From: Verrucomicrobiota bacterium
GTDB lineage: Bacteria; Verrucomicrobiota; Verrucomicrobiia; Opitutales; Opitutaceae
Reading direction: 5' to 3'
NCBI GenBank assembly: GCA_025361935.1
Contig: JANYJB010000074.1
Coordinates: forward strand, 1-34,051
DNA length: 34,051 nucleotides
Positions 26,542 through 34,051 of this stretch are shown piece by piece. Under the pieces are notes generated by a model. The model did not search any database. It saw only the letters and a list, made by a program, of their open reading frames with translations, and was not told the origin of the DNA. The stretch's first letter is position 1, and every line of letters begins with the position of its first letter. A program made the position numbers and the translations under genes.

Positions 26542-28430
26542 ACGTGGCGTCGGGTTTTTCCGCCGGCCAAACGGCTTCCAACGCCAAGCTCATACGCCGT
26601 CTCTTCGGCTTGGCCTGGCGCTACCGTGCGCGTTGCGTGCAGGTGCTTTCGCTTCAGCTGATGCTGCTTACCCTTGGCCTGAGCGGACTCAGCCTCACCG
26701 GTCTTGGTATCGACTACATTCGCCATGTGCTCGGTCGGCGCGGCGTGGGGCCGGCGATCCCGTTTCCCGAGGGAAAGATCGGGATTCGTCTCCCGCATGA
26801 CTGGTCGCCCTTGCACGTTCTCCTGCTCGTGGCGGGGTGCATTCTGGCGTTCGCCGGGTTGCGCGCGGTGCTCAATTATTTTTACACCGTCTCAGTCAAC
26901 CGTCTCGTGCAGCAACGGCTCGTGGTCGATCTGCGCGGCGAGGTTTACGAGAAGCTCCAAAGGCTGAGCTTTCGTTTTTTCGACGTCAACACCACCGGGT
27001 CGATCATCACGCGGGTGACAGGCGATGTGCAGGCCGTGCGCATGTTTGTCGATCAGGTGCTCATCCAAAGCGTCATCATGGTCGTGTCGCTCACCGTCTA
27101 TATCATCTACATGGCGAGCCTTAGTCCGGCGCTGACGCTCGCGTGTCTCGCGACCACGCCTGTGCTCTGCATTCTCTCTGCGGTGTTTTCACGGCACATC
27201 CAGCCGCGCTACGCGAGGAGCCGAGAGCTGGTCGAGGAAATGGTGCAGCACTTCGCCGAGAGCATTCAGGGCGTGCAGGTCACGAAAGGCTTCGGGCGCG
27301 AGGCCGAGGATCGCGCGGCGTTTGAGGCGAAAAACAACGCCGTGCTCGCGCAGCAACAGGGCATTTTCTGGCGCCTGAGCCTGTTCACGCCGACAGTCGG
27401 CATCCTGACGCGGGTCAACATGATGGTGCTGCTCGGCTACGGCGGCTGGCTGGTCATCGAGGGACGGCTTCCGCTCGGGGCGGGCCTCGTGGTTTTCTAC
27501 GGCCTGCTCGAACAGTTTTCGGGGCAGGTCAACCAGGTCGCCACGCTCGTCAACAGCGTGCAGCAGTCGCTCATCGGCGCCCGGCGGGTGTTTGAAATTC
27601 TCGACGCGCCGGTCGAGGTGCGAGATGCGCCCGACGCGATCGCCCGCCACCGCATCGAAGGCGCGGTGCGCTTCGAAAACGTTTTCTTCGCTTATGACGG
27701 CGCGGATGCCGTGCTCAACGACGTGACGATCGACGTGAAGCCCGGCGAGTGCGTGGCGATCCTCGGCGCGACGGGCGCGGGCAAGAGCGCGCTCATGAGC
27801 CTCATCCCGCGCTTCTACGATCCGACAGCGGGTCGTGTGCGGATCGACGGCGTCGATGCGCGTCAACTCCGCATCGACGACCTGCGGCGGAACATCGGCA
27901 TCGTTTTTCAGGAGAGTTTTCTTTTTTCAAACAGTGTCGCCGCCAACATCGCCTTCGGCTACCCCAAGGCCACGCAGGCGCAGATCGAAAAGGCCGCGCG
28001 CATCGCCGCCGCCCACGACTTCATCACCGCACTTCCCCAGGGCTACGACACCGTCCTGGGCGAGAGCGGCAACAGCCTCTCCGGCGGGCAGCGCCAGCGC
28101 CTCGCCATCGCGCGCGCGGTGCTGCTTGAACCGAGTATTCTGCTGCTCGACGACCCGACGGCGGCGATCGACAGCGAGACGGAGCACGAGATTTTCGAGG
28201 CGCTGGAAAACGCCATCGCGGGCCGCACCACATTCATCGTCGCGCACCGGCTAAGCACGCTGCGACGGGCGGACTACATTATCGTCATGGACAACGGCCG
28301 CATCATCCAGCGCGGCACGCATGACGAGCTGATGAAAACGCCCGGCCCCTACCTGCGAGTGGCCTCGCTCCAGCTTGTTGATGCAGGCGGCCTGGCTGCC
28401 GACGGTTCCAGCGGGGGGGATTCCGCATGA
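26538..28430 (+). CDS. ABC half-transporter (MsbA/MDR type), subunit with degenerate Walker-B site
   Basis: 630-residue fused membrane/ATPase protein. The type IV exporter membrane domain spans about 20-345, with the first coupling segment [22 protein letters not shown]. The ATPase domain has Walker A GATGAGKS (410-417), Q-loop in [14 protein letters not shown], signature LSGGQ (514-518), Walker B ILLLDD (D538) and switch His H570. The residue after Walker B, normally the catalytic Glu, is Asp539 ([11 protein letters not shown]). That is the mark of the degenerate half of heterodimeric exporters. Start GTG at 26538 overlaps the upstream stop; a second GTG at 26544 is possible. The next half-transporter begins in an ATGA overlap. 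The likely product is an inner-membrane lipid, peptide or drug exporter; substrate unknown. Confidence 0.93.
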   Translation: MNVASGFSAGQTASNAKLIRRLFGLAWRYRARCVQVLSLQLMLLTLGLSGLSLTGLGIDYIRHVLGRRGVGPAIPFPEGKIGIRLPHDWSPLHVLLLVAGCILAFAGLRAVLNYFYTVSVNRLVQQRLVVDLRGEVYEKLQRLSFRFFDVNTTGSIITRVTGDVQAVRMFVDQVLIQSVIMVVSLTVYIIYMASLSPALTLACLATTPVLCILSAVFSRHIQPRYARSRELVEEMVQHFAESIQGVQVTKGFGREAEDRAAFEAKNNAVLAQQQGIFWRLSLFTPTVGILTRVNMMVLLGYGGWLVIEGRLPLGAGLVVFYGLLEQFSGQVNQVATLVNSVQQSLIGARRVFEILDAPVEVRDAPDAIARHRIEGAVRFENVFFAYDGADAVLNDVTIDVKPGECVAILGATGAGKSALMSLIPRFYDPTAGRVRIDGVDARQLRIDDLRRNIGIVFQESFLFSNSVAANIAFGYPKATQAQIEKAARIAAAHDFITALPQGYDTVLGESGNSLSGGQRQRLAIARAVLLEPSILLLDDPTAAIDSETEHEIFEALENAIAGRTTFIVAHRLSTLRRADYIIVMDNGRIIQRGTHDELMKTPGPYLRVASLQLVDAGGLAADGSSGGDSA

Positions 28431-30283
28431 GCGCATCTCCATCCAAGCCGCCCCTCACGCTGGTCCGGCGCGCGCCCGATCAGGAGAACGAGGATGTGAT
28501 CAAGCCGCTGGAGTGGGGGCTCATCCGCCGCCTGCTTGGGTTCACGCGTCCTTTTGCCCGCAAGCGCAACGCCTTGATCGTGCTCACCGTTTTGCGGGCG
28601 ACGCAACTGCCCGCTCTCGCGTGGCTCGCCAGCCTCGTCATCGCCGGGCCCATCGCGCGCCATGAATCATCAATGCTGATGTGGTGGGTCGCGGGCTATG
28701 CGGTTCTCGCGCTTTTCACGGACGGACTTTTCCACTTTCGCCAACGGCTCGCGCTCGAATTAGGAGAGGCGGTCGTGTGTCGGTTGCGGGCCGATATTTT
28801 TTCCCATGTGCAGCGTATGCCCATGAGCTTTTTTCACCGGGTGAAACTGGGGCGCATCCTTAGTCGCGTGACGAGCGATGTGGAGTCGTTGCGTGTGGGG
28901 ATTCAGGACGTTTTCTTCGTCAGCATCGTGCAGGTGGGTAGCATGGCGTTCGCGGCCGTGGTGATGGCCTGCACCGACTGGGTGTTGTTTCTGGTTGTGC
29001 TGGCGATGGCCCCGGTGCTGTGGGTGATCAGCAACCGTTTCCGCGGCCGTCTCAGCGAGGCGACTCGCGCCGCGCAGGAGAGCTTCAGCCGCGTGACGGC
29101 CACGCTGGCCGAGTCGATCAACGGCATCCGCGTGACCCAAGGCTTCGTTCGTCAGGAGACCAACGCCGGGCTCTTCCGCAGCCTCATCGCCGACCACGCC
29201 CGCTATAACATGGGTGCAGCGCGTTCATCCGCCATCATGGTTCCGCTGCTGGAACTCAACAGCCAGTTTTTTGTAGCGATCCTGCTGCTGCTCGGTGGCT
29301 GGCGAGTGCTGGAGGGCCGCTCCGAGATCGGGGTGCTCATCACGTTCTTTCTTTTCGCCAACCAGTTTTTCGCGCCCATTCAGGTGCTGGGGAATCTCTA
29401 CAATCAGGCGCTGGCCGCCATGGCCGGCGCCGAGCGCGTCTTCCGTTTGCTCGACACAAAACCCGATTGGGAGGACGCGCCCGATGCGGTCGCGCTGCCC
29501 GATCCGCGGGTTTCCGCGTCGGGTCCGAACGTGCCCGCGCCGGGCATGAAGGTTGAATTTCGCAACGTGATTTTCGCCTACGAGCCGGGCCGGCCCGTCC
29601 TGTATGACGTGAGTTTCACGGCGCAACCGGGCCAGACCATCGCATTGGTGGGGCACACCGGCAGCGGCAAAAGCTCGATCATCAATCTTGCGGCCAAGTT
29701 TTATCGCCCGACCGAGGGCGAAGTGTTGGTTGACGGGCGCGAGATGCGCACGCTTACCGGCGGTTCGCTGCACCGGCAGACAGGCATGGTGCAGCAGCAA
29801 AACTTTCTTTTTGGAGGCACGGTGTTCGACAACATCCGCTTCGGTCGTCCCGGCGCCACAGAGGAAGAAGTGCGCGCGGCGGTCGCGCGGCTCGATTGCC
29901 TCGACCTCATCGAAGCGTTGCCGCGCGGCTTGCATACCGGGGTGGGCGAGCGTGGCACGGGCCTTTCCGCCGGGCAGCGGCAGCTTGTGTGTTTCGCCCG
30001 CGCGCTGCTGGCCGATCCGCGTATGCTCATACTCGACGAGGCGACGAGCGCGATCGACGCGCTCACCGAGGCGCGGCTGCAAAAGGCGCTGCTCACGCTG
30101 CTCGCGGGGCGCACGAGCTTCGTGGTCGCGCATCGTCTCAGCACCATACGCCACGCGGACCTAGTGCTGGTGCTCGACCAAGGCAGGGTGGTGGAGCGCG
30201 GGACGCATGCGGAGCTTCTGTCATACCGCGGACACTACGCGGCGCTCCACGGGCAATTTACGCGGATGGACGGGCGGGCTTGA
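28427..30283 (+). CDS. ABC half-transporter (MsbA/MDR type), catalytic subunit
   Basis: 618 residues. The exporter membrane domain occupies about 45-340 (MSFFHRVKLGRILSRVTSDV coupling region; FFLFANQFFAPIQVLGNLYN). The ATPase domain has Walker A GHTGSGKS (409-416), Q-loop in GMVQQQNFLFGGTV, a variant signature LSAGQ (513-517), Walker B LILDE with D537 and an intact catalytic E538, and switch His H569. It complements the upstream subunit. Asp539 of the first and the LSAGQ of the second would fall in the same composite ATP site, leaving the other site fully canonical. The ATGA overlap with the preceding gene supports 1:1 heterodimer production. Confidence 0.93.
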   Translation: MSASPSKPPLTLVRRAPDQENEDVIKPLEWGLIRRLLGFTRPFARKRNALIVLTVLRATQLPALAWLASLVIAGPIARHESSMLMWWVAGYAVLALFTDGLFHFRQRLALELGEAVVCRLRADIFSHVQRMPMSFFHRVKLGRILSRVTSDVESLRVGIQDVFFVSIVQVGSMAFAAVVMACTDWVLFLVVLAMAPVLWVISNRFRGRLSEATRAAQESFSRVTATLAESINGIRVTQGFVRQETNAGLFRSLIADHARYNMGAARSSAIMVPLLELNSQFFVAILLLLGGWRVLEGRSEIGVLITFFLFANQFFAPIQVLGNLYNQALAAMAGAERVFRLLDTKPDWEDAPDAVALPDPRVSASGPNVPAPGMKVEFRNVIFAYEPGRPVLYDVSFTAQPGQTIALVGHTGSGKSSIINLAAKFYRPTEGEVLVDGREMRTLTGGSLHRQTGMVQQQNFLFGGTVFDNIRFGRPGATEEEVRAAVARLDCLDLIEALPRGLHTGVGERGTGLSAGQRQLVCFARALLADPRMLILDEATSAIDALTEARLQKALLTLLAGRTSFVVAHRLSTIRHADLVLVLDQGRVVERGTHAELLSYRGHYAALHGQFTRMDGRA

Positions 30284-30396
30284 TGGCGGTTCATGGAAAT
30301 TGCGCAAGTGTTAAATTCCCCCTCTGAAATCGTAAAATTTACCTCTTAAAATTGGCGTTGCGTTCGGCGCGAGCACCTCTAAATCAGAACTCCGTT

Positions 30397-30669
30397 ATGG
30401 CAAAAAAAACCACTCGCAAACCCAACGCAGCGTTTCTTAAACCGGTTCAGCCTGATGATGTCCTCTCGGCCATCGTGGGTTCGAAACCTCTCCCCCGCAC
30501 CGATCTCACCAAAAAACTCTGGGACTACATTAAGAAGAACGGTCTTCAGGACAAGAAGGTCCGCACCCAGATCAACGCCGACGACAAGCTCAAGCCCGTG
30601 TTGAACGGCAAGAAGTCCGTCAGCATGTTCGAGCTCACCAAGCTCGTCTCCGGCCACTTGGTCAAGTAA
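30397..30669 (+). CDS. SWIB/MDM2-domain protein
   Basis: 90 residues from the ATG at 30397 (MAKKTTRKPN); an in-frame ATG 15 codons earlier adds an unlikely extension. After a basic N-terminal tail the whole protein is one SWIB domain: LKPVQPDDVLSAIVG, PLPRTDLTKKLWDYIKKNGLQD, RTQINADDKLKPVLNG, then VSMFELTKLVSGHL. The domain is best known from eukaryotic SWI/SNF complexes and MDM2. Stand-alone bacterial copies are typical of Chlamydiae and Verrucomicrobia, where a nucleoid or DNA-associated role is suspected but not established. It is monocistronic, with a strong terminator 31 bp downstream. Confidence 0.93.
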   Translation: MAKKTTRKPNAAFLKPVQPDDVLSAIVGSKPLPRTDLTKKLWDYIKKNGLQDKKVRTQINADDKLKPVLNGKKSVSMFELTKLVSGHLVK

Positions 30670-30700
30670 CCGCAAGGTTCCTTTACCGGAAGCCAGTTTG

Positions 30701-30733
30701 AAAGCCGTCCCGGGAAACCGAGGCGGCTTTTTT
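30701..30733 (+). terminator. Rho-independent terminator of the SWIB gene
   Basis: GCCGTCCCGG pairs with CCGAGGCGGC (one C-A mismatch, one G-U wobble) closed by a GAAA tetraloop. The stem is extended by AAA/TTT and followed by a T tract (about 30728-30733). Confidence 0.9.
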
Positions 30734-30767
30734 GTGTTCTCCCGCCAAAAGAGGGGCGCCCGGCCCT

Positions 30768-32252
30768 TTATGTCGCCAGCGCGTTCTCGATGGCCTTGGT
30801 TGCGGTTTTCAGGATTTGCAGGCGGGCGTGGCGCTTGTTGTTTGCGGGAATGAGGTGCCACGGAGCGAAGGGCGTGTGGGTAAGGGCGAGCATGTCGCCG
30901 ACCGCGATCTCATAGGCATGCCATTTGCGGCGGTTGCGCCAGTCCTCGGCATTGATCTTGTGCTGTTTGTAGACGGTTCCCTCGCGTTCGCGGAAACGCT
31001 TGAGCTGTTCGTCGCGGCTCACGTGCATCCAGAACTTGATAACGATGATGCCGTGCTCGGTGAGCTGCTCCTCAAAGTCGTTCATCTCGGCGTAGGCGCG
31101 CTTCCACTCTTTTTCGGTGCAAAAGCCTTCGAGTCGTTCGACGAGGACGCGGCCATACCAAGAGCGGTCGTAGAGCGTGACGAGGCCGGCGCGCGGGACG
31201 TGGCGCCAGAAACGCCACCGGTAGTGGTGGGCTTTTTCCTCGTCGGTGGGCTTGGCGATGGGAATGACGCGGTAGTCGCGGGCGTCGATGGCGCTGGTGA
31301 GGCGGCGGATGGCGCCGCCCTTGCCGGCGGCGTCCCAGCCCTCGAAGACGAACACGACGGAGCGCTTTTTTGCCTGCGCGGCGCGCACGGCGCGGTTGAG
31401 GCGGCCGAGCCATTTCTCGCGCTTTTCCTCATAGTCGGAGGCGGAGAGTTTCTGGTCGAGTGGCAGGGAAAGGAGGCGGCGGAGACCGGCGGGCTTGAGC
31501 GACTTCGTGGCCTTGGCGCGGACGGGCGCAGTTGTTTTGACGGACTGGCGTTTCTGATGTGCGGCGAAACGACTGAGCAGGAGTTGGGCGACGGAGAGGT
31601 TGCGTGCACGGGGATCTGCCGCGTTGACGACGGTCCAGGGGGCGCCGAGCTGGTGGGTGGCGGTGCGGATTTTTTCGGCCGTGCGTGCCAGACGTGCGTA
31701 GATGCGATGGTGGTGGTGGGCTTCATCGGTCGCGCGCCAGGCGGTGTCGGGATCGGCGGCTAGTTCTTTGAGGCGGCGGCGCTGGTCGGTCTTGGAAAGA
31801 TGTAGCCAGACCTTGACGATGAGGGTGCCGCTGTCCGCGAGGAGTTTTTCAAAATGGCGGATTCGGGCGAGTTCGTGGTCGAGCTGCGCGGGCATTTGTG
31901 AGCCGCGCGCCTGTTCGCGCAGGGCTTCGGTATACCATGATCCGGCGAAAATCCCGAGGCGACCTTCCGAGGGGAGGCAGCGCCAGTAGCGCCACATGAG
32001 GGGGCGTTCACGTTCCTCGTCCGTGGGTTCGCGGAAGGCGAATGTTTCCACTCCGCGCGGATCGAGCCAGCCGCTGAGGGTGTTGATGACTTCGCCGCGG
32101 CCGCAGCCTTCTTCGCCGGCGACGATGAGAAGGATTTTGAACGGAGCTTCCTTCAGCCGCACCTGAAGCTGGATAAGCTGCTCGCGCAGCCCGGGCACGC
32201 GGGCTTCGTAGGCTTTTTTGCTGAGGCGGGTGTCGGCGTTCGCTTTGGCCAT
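30768..32252 (-). CDS. Two-domain PPK2 family protein (polyphosphate:AMP phosphotransferase type)
   Basis: 494 residues from the ATG at 32252 (a GTG directly before it is an alternative). Two tandem PPK2 domains are visible. The C-terminal one (about 265-494) keeps the catalytic motifs: Walker A FEGWDAAGKGGAI (Walker core GWDAAGKGG at 305-313), KPTDEEKAHHYRWRFWRHVP, lid and Walker-B segment LYDRSWYGRVLVERLEGF, and IIVIKFWMHVSRDEQLKRF. The N-terminal domain (about 20-235) has decayed forms: GEEGCGRGEVINTL, FAGSWYTEALREQ and LIVKVWLHLSKTDQ. This two-domain layout with a non-catalytic first half is that of class II PPK2 enzymes, which phosphorylate AMP to ADP with polyphosphate. It is convergent with the SWIB gene and apparently monocistronic. 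Confidence 0.9.
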   Translation of the reverse strand: MAKANADTRLSKKAYEARVPGLREQLIQLQVRLKEAPFKILLIVAGEEGCGRGEVINTLSGWLDPRGVETFAFREPTDEERERPLMWRYWRCLPSEGRLGIFAGSWYTEALREQARGSQMPAQLDHELARIRHFEKLLADSGTLIVKVWLHLSKTDQRRRLKELAADPDTAWRATDEAHHHHRIYARLARTAEKIRTATHQLGAPWTVVNAADPRARNLSVAQLLLSRFAAHQKRQSVKTTAPVRAKATKSLKPAGLRRLLSLPLDQKLSASDYEEKREKWLGRLNRAVRAAQAKKRSVVFVFEGWDAAGKGGAIRRLTSAIDARDYRVIPIAKPTDEEKAHHYRWRFWRHVPRAGLVTLYDRSWYGRVLVERLEGFCTEKEWKRAYAEMNDFEEQLTEHGIIVIKFWMHVSRDEQLKRFREREGTVYKQHKINAEDWRNRRKWHAYEIAVGDMLALTHTPFAPWHLIPANNKRHARLQILKTATKAIENALAT

Positions 32253-32335
32253 CACTTAAAGAAGTGCAGGCGAGGGCGGAGGGTGTCGAGGCGGGTTTTC
32301 CCTCGGGTGCGTGACGATGGGGTGACGCCGGCGTT

Positions 32336-33652
32336 TTATTTGGCGGGTTTCGGCTTGGGCTTTGGCTTGATGGCTTGCGTGGTATTCCAATTGCCCGGGT
32401 TGGTGGGGTCGAAGCTGACGACGTTGCCCTTTTCGATTTCGTTGAGCCAGCGCATGCCGTTATTTTTGAAATAAGCCTCGGCGGCCTCGGCACCCAGCGC
32501 GGATGCGACTTGGGCGCGGGTGTTGGCGGCGAGGGCGGCGAAGGAGGCTTTCTTCTGCTCGTCTGAGAGGTTGGCGTTTTCGGCTATCTGTTTCGCACCG
32601 GCGGCGACGTCGTCGCGCAGGGCATACACTTTGGACGGAGTATCGGCGGGAAGTTCGAGGCGGCGGGTGGCGGCCTGGAGCTGCTGGTAGTCGTTTTCCT
32701 GGGAGCGGAGATAATCGTTGTAACGTTGCTCGCCGATGACCGACTTCATCTGCTCTTTGAGTTGCCGGTCGGCCTCCTGGCGTTCCTTCCAGAAACTTTG
32801 GTCACGCTCAATGTAGCCGCCGTAAGGGTCGTTCGTGCTGTATTTCTCGTCGAAGGTTTTTTGCAGGGGGAAAATTTTCAGGTATTCCTCTTCGGTGGCG
32901 TCGAATCTGGTCATTTGCCAGCGGAGTTGCTGGGCGGTCGATGACATTCTGAGATCGTAGGCCTTGCGTTCCTCAGGAGTCATGAGGGCCTCGATGTCAC
33001 GTTTTTGTTCATCCTGAAGATAGCGGAGCTTTTCGCGGTCGGAGGGAAGGGTGAAGCCCTGCATATCCTGCTGAACGTCGCTCATCAGGTCCTGATAGTC
33101 CTGTTGAACCTGCTGGAGTTGCTGGCGTTTTTCGGCCGAAAGGAAACTCATGCGCGGATCCTGCCAGCCACCCCAGCCGTTGTTGTTTTTATCGGGGCCG
33201 AGGACACGTTCCATCTCGGCGCGCTGGTCTTTTTGAATTTGGCGCATCTCTTCACGCTGGGCTTTGCTCATGTTTCCATACCAGCCGTTTTGACGGAAGT
33301 CGTCTTTCCACCACGGCTTGCCGGGGTCGGGCTTTGGCTGGAGGGCTTTGTAGCGGGCCTCGTAACGTTTCCAGATGCGCATTTGGACGAGGGAGCGCAC
33401 CATGTCGTCCGAAAAGCCGGATGCGCGCAGGATGTCGCGGAGGGCGGCGGGATCATCCGTGTTGAGCGCGGCGACGAGGTCGCGACCGTTTATATCCGAT
33501 GAGCGATTGCCGATAGAACCCTGAGTCTGCTTGGCGGTGCCGCTGCGAGACGGTAACGAGTCATTTTTATCGCGGGAAAGCATGGCCAGGGTCGTCACGA
33601 GCGCGGCATTAGCGAGAAGCGATCCGGCTAGAATCAAGGGGAGTGCTTTCAT
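32336..33652 (-). CDS. Secreted Gln/Arg-rich helical protein of unknown function
   Basis: 438 residues. The N-terminus is a signal peptide or membrane anchor (MKALPLILAGSLLANAALVT). The mature part is predominantly amphipathic helix, very rich in Gln, Glu, Arg and Asp. It has repeated motifs of the LTPEER/LSxEKR kind (FLSAEKRQQLQQVQQDYQD, ALMTPEERKAYDLRMSS, NLSDEQKKASFAAL), loosely reminiscent of LTxxQ periplasmic stress proteins such as Spy/CpxP, but it is more than twice their length. Between helices there is an aromatic stretch (KPWWKDDFRQNGWYGNMS). The protein ends in a KPKPKPKPAK tail. I do not recognise a named family. It is divergent from the gene at 33911. Confidence 0.7.
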   Translation of the reverse strand: MKALPLILAGSLLANAALVTTLAMLSRDKNDSLPSRSGTAKQTQGSIGNRSSDINGRDLVAALNTDDPAALRDILRASGFSDDMVRSLVQMRIWKRYEARYKALQPKPDPGKPWWKDDFRQNGWYGNMSKAQREEMRQIQKDQRAEMERVLGPDKNNNGWGGWQDPRMSFLSAEKRQQLQQVQQDYQDLMSDVQQDMQGFTLPSDREKLRYLQDEQKRDIEALMTPEERKAYDLRMSSTAQQLRWQMTRFDATEEEYLKIFPLQKTFDEKYSTNDPYGGYIERDQSFWKERQEADRQLKEQMKSVIGEQRYNDYLRSQENDYQQLQAATRRLELPADTPSKVYALRDDVAAGAKQIAENANLSDEQKKASFAALAANTRAQVASALGAEAAEAYFKNNGMRWLNEIEKGNVVSFDPTNPGNWNTTQAIKPKPKPKPAK

Positions 33653-33910
33653 GGGATAAGCTAAAATTGCCGCCCAGTTGCGCCCAAGACGCTCGGGCGG
33701 GCAACCCTTGAGTGTGGCCCAACGGCTTTAGAACCGATGTTTGAGAAGCCGAAGATTGGCAATCATGGCGATGGTTGGCATGGCTGCTGCTCAAGTGAAT
33801 TATTCTCATCTCACAACATGTCTTCTGTCACGTTGTTCCAGATGGGTGTGCGGATACTTTTCGCACCGCTTGCCGGGTGCTTTTCTGATAGCTCACCAAT
33901 ACCTATATCT
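33653..33910. other. Divergent intergenic region (258 bp)
   Basis: This must contain promoters for the minus-strand gene ending at 33652 and the plus-strand gene starting at 33911. A small hairpin-like GTGCG...CGCAC sits at about 33848-33865. No convincing -35/-10 pair, sigma-54 site or riboswitch was recognised. Confidence 0.4.
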
Positions 33911-34051
33911 ATGATTAAAAACCTACTACGAAACACCCGTGCAACGATGATTGCCGTGGTCGCCGTCTGCGCTTTGGCGCAGGTGAAGGCGGAAGACACG
34001 GCGGCGGCGGCCGCGCCCGCAGCCGCTGTTGCTGCTGCGGTGGCGGCGCCT
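33911..34051 (+). CDS. Start of a secreted or membrane protein (3' end outside window)
   Basis: 47 codons from the ATG at 33911 to the window edge. The sequence starts with a signal peptide (RNTRATMIAVVAVCALAQVKAED, cleavage near residue 28). An Ala/Pro linker follows (TAAAAAPAAAVAAAVAAP). Ala/Pro spacers after a signal peptide occur in several Verrucomicrobial membrane proteins, such as some ammonium transporters and ExbB/MotA-type proteins. The visible part does not decide between them. Confidence 0.65.
   Translation, partial: MIKNLLRNTRATMIAVVAVCALAQVKAEDTAAAAAPAAAVAAAVAAP

Noticed and set aside
30701-30733. Bidirectional terminator also serving the convergent PPK2 gene
   Set aside because: On the minus strand the hairpin is followed only by TTTC, so there is no real T tract in that direction.

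Overview
The window looks like chromosomal DNA of a GC-rich, Gram-negative (two-membrane) bacterium. Outer-membrane and periplasmic machinery is abundant: ExbD/TonB, a beta-barrel porin, a giant secreted exoprotein, HlyD and MscS. A free-standing SWIB-domain protein, an RHS remnant, and start codons that almost all lack a Shine-Dalgarno sequence fit the PVC superphylum, most likely Verrucomicrobiota (Opitutaceae-like). The lineage is inferred from gene content, not from a marker gene.

Layout. (1) 1-15711, plus strand: a tight run of ExbD (cut at the left edge), a TonB-like protein, a porin, a secreted coiled-coil protein and a 4061-residue filamentous-haemagglutinin-family exoprotein. Gaps are only 2-29 bp, so this is probably one operon of more than 15 kb. 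(2) 15746-18256, minus: a membrane-anchored TPR protein and an unrecognised reading frame that lacks a usable full-length start. (3) 18426-18540, minus: tRNA-Glu(TTC) with encoded CCA and its own terminator. (4) 18610-20957: divergent terC and mscS. (5) 20958-22620: an AT-rich scar holding a truncated IS1595-family transposase, a small lipoprotein and a 5'-truncated RHS gene with an AT-rich variable tip. (6) 22742-25784, minus: a HlyD / ABC ATPase / ABC-2 permease export operon. (7) 25978-30283, plus: a secreted hypothetical protein translationally coupled to two MsbA-type half-transporters whose motifs predict a heterodimer with one degenerate ATP site. (8) 30397-30733: SWIB protein and a strong terminator. 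(9) 30768-32252, minus: two-domain PPK2 (polyphosphate:AMP phosphotransferase type). (10) 32336-33652, minus: a Gln-rich secreted hypothetical. (11) 33911-end, plus: start of a secreted or membrane protein cut by the right edge.

The most interesting unit is region 1. A cysteine-free giant exoprotein with a two-partner-secretion-type N-terminus is transcribed behind TonB/ExbD, a porin and a periplasmic coiled-coil protein, with no FhaC/ShlB-type TpsB transporter visible. The second is the RHS / IS1595 scar at 20958-22620.
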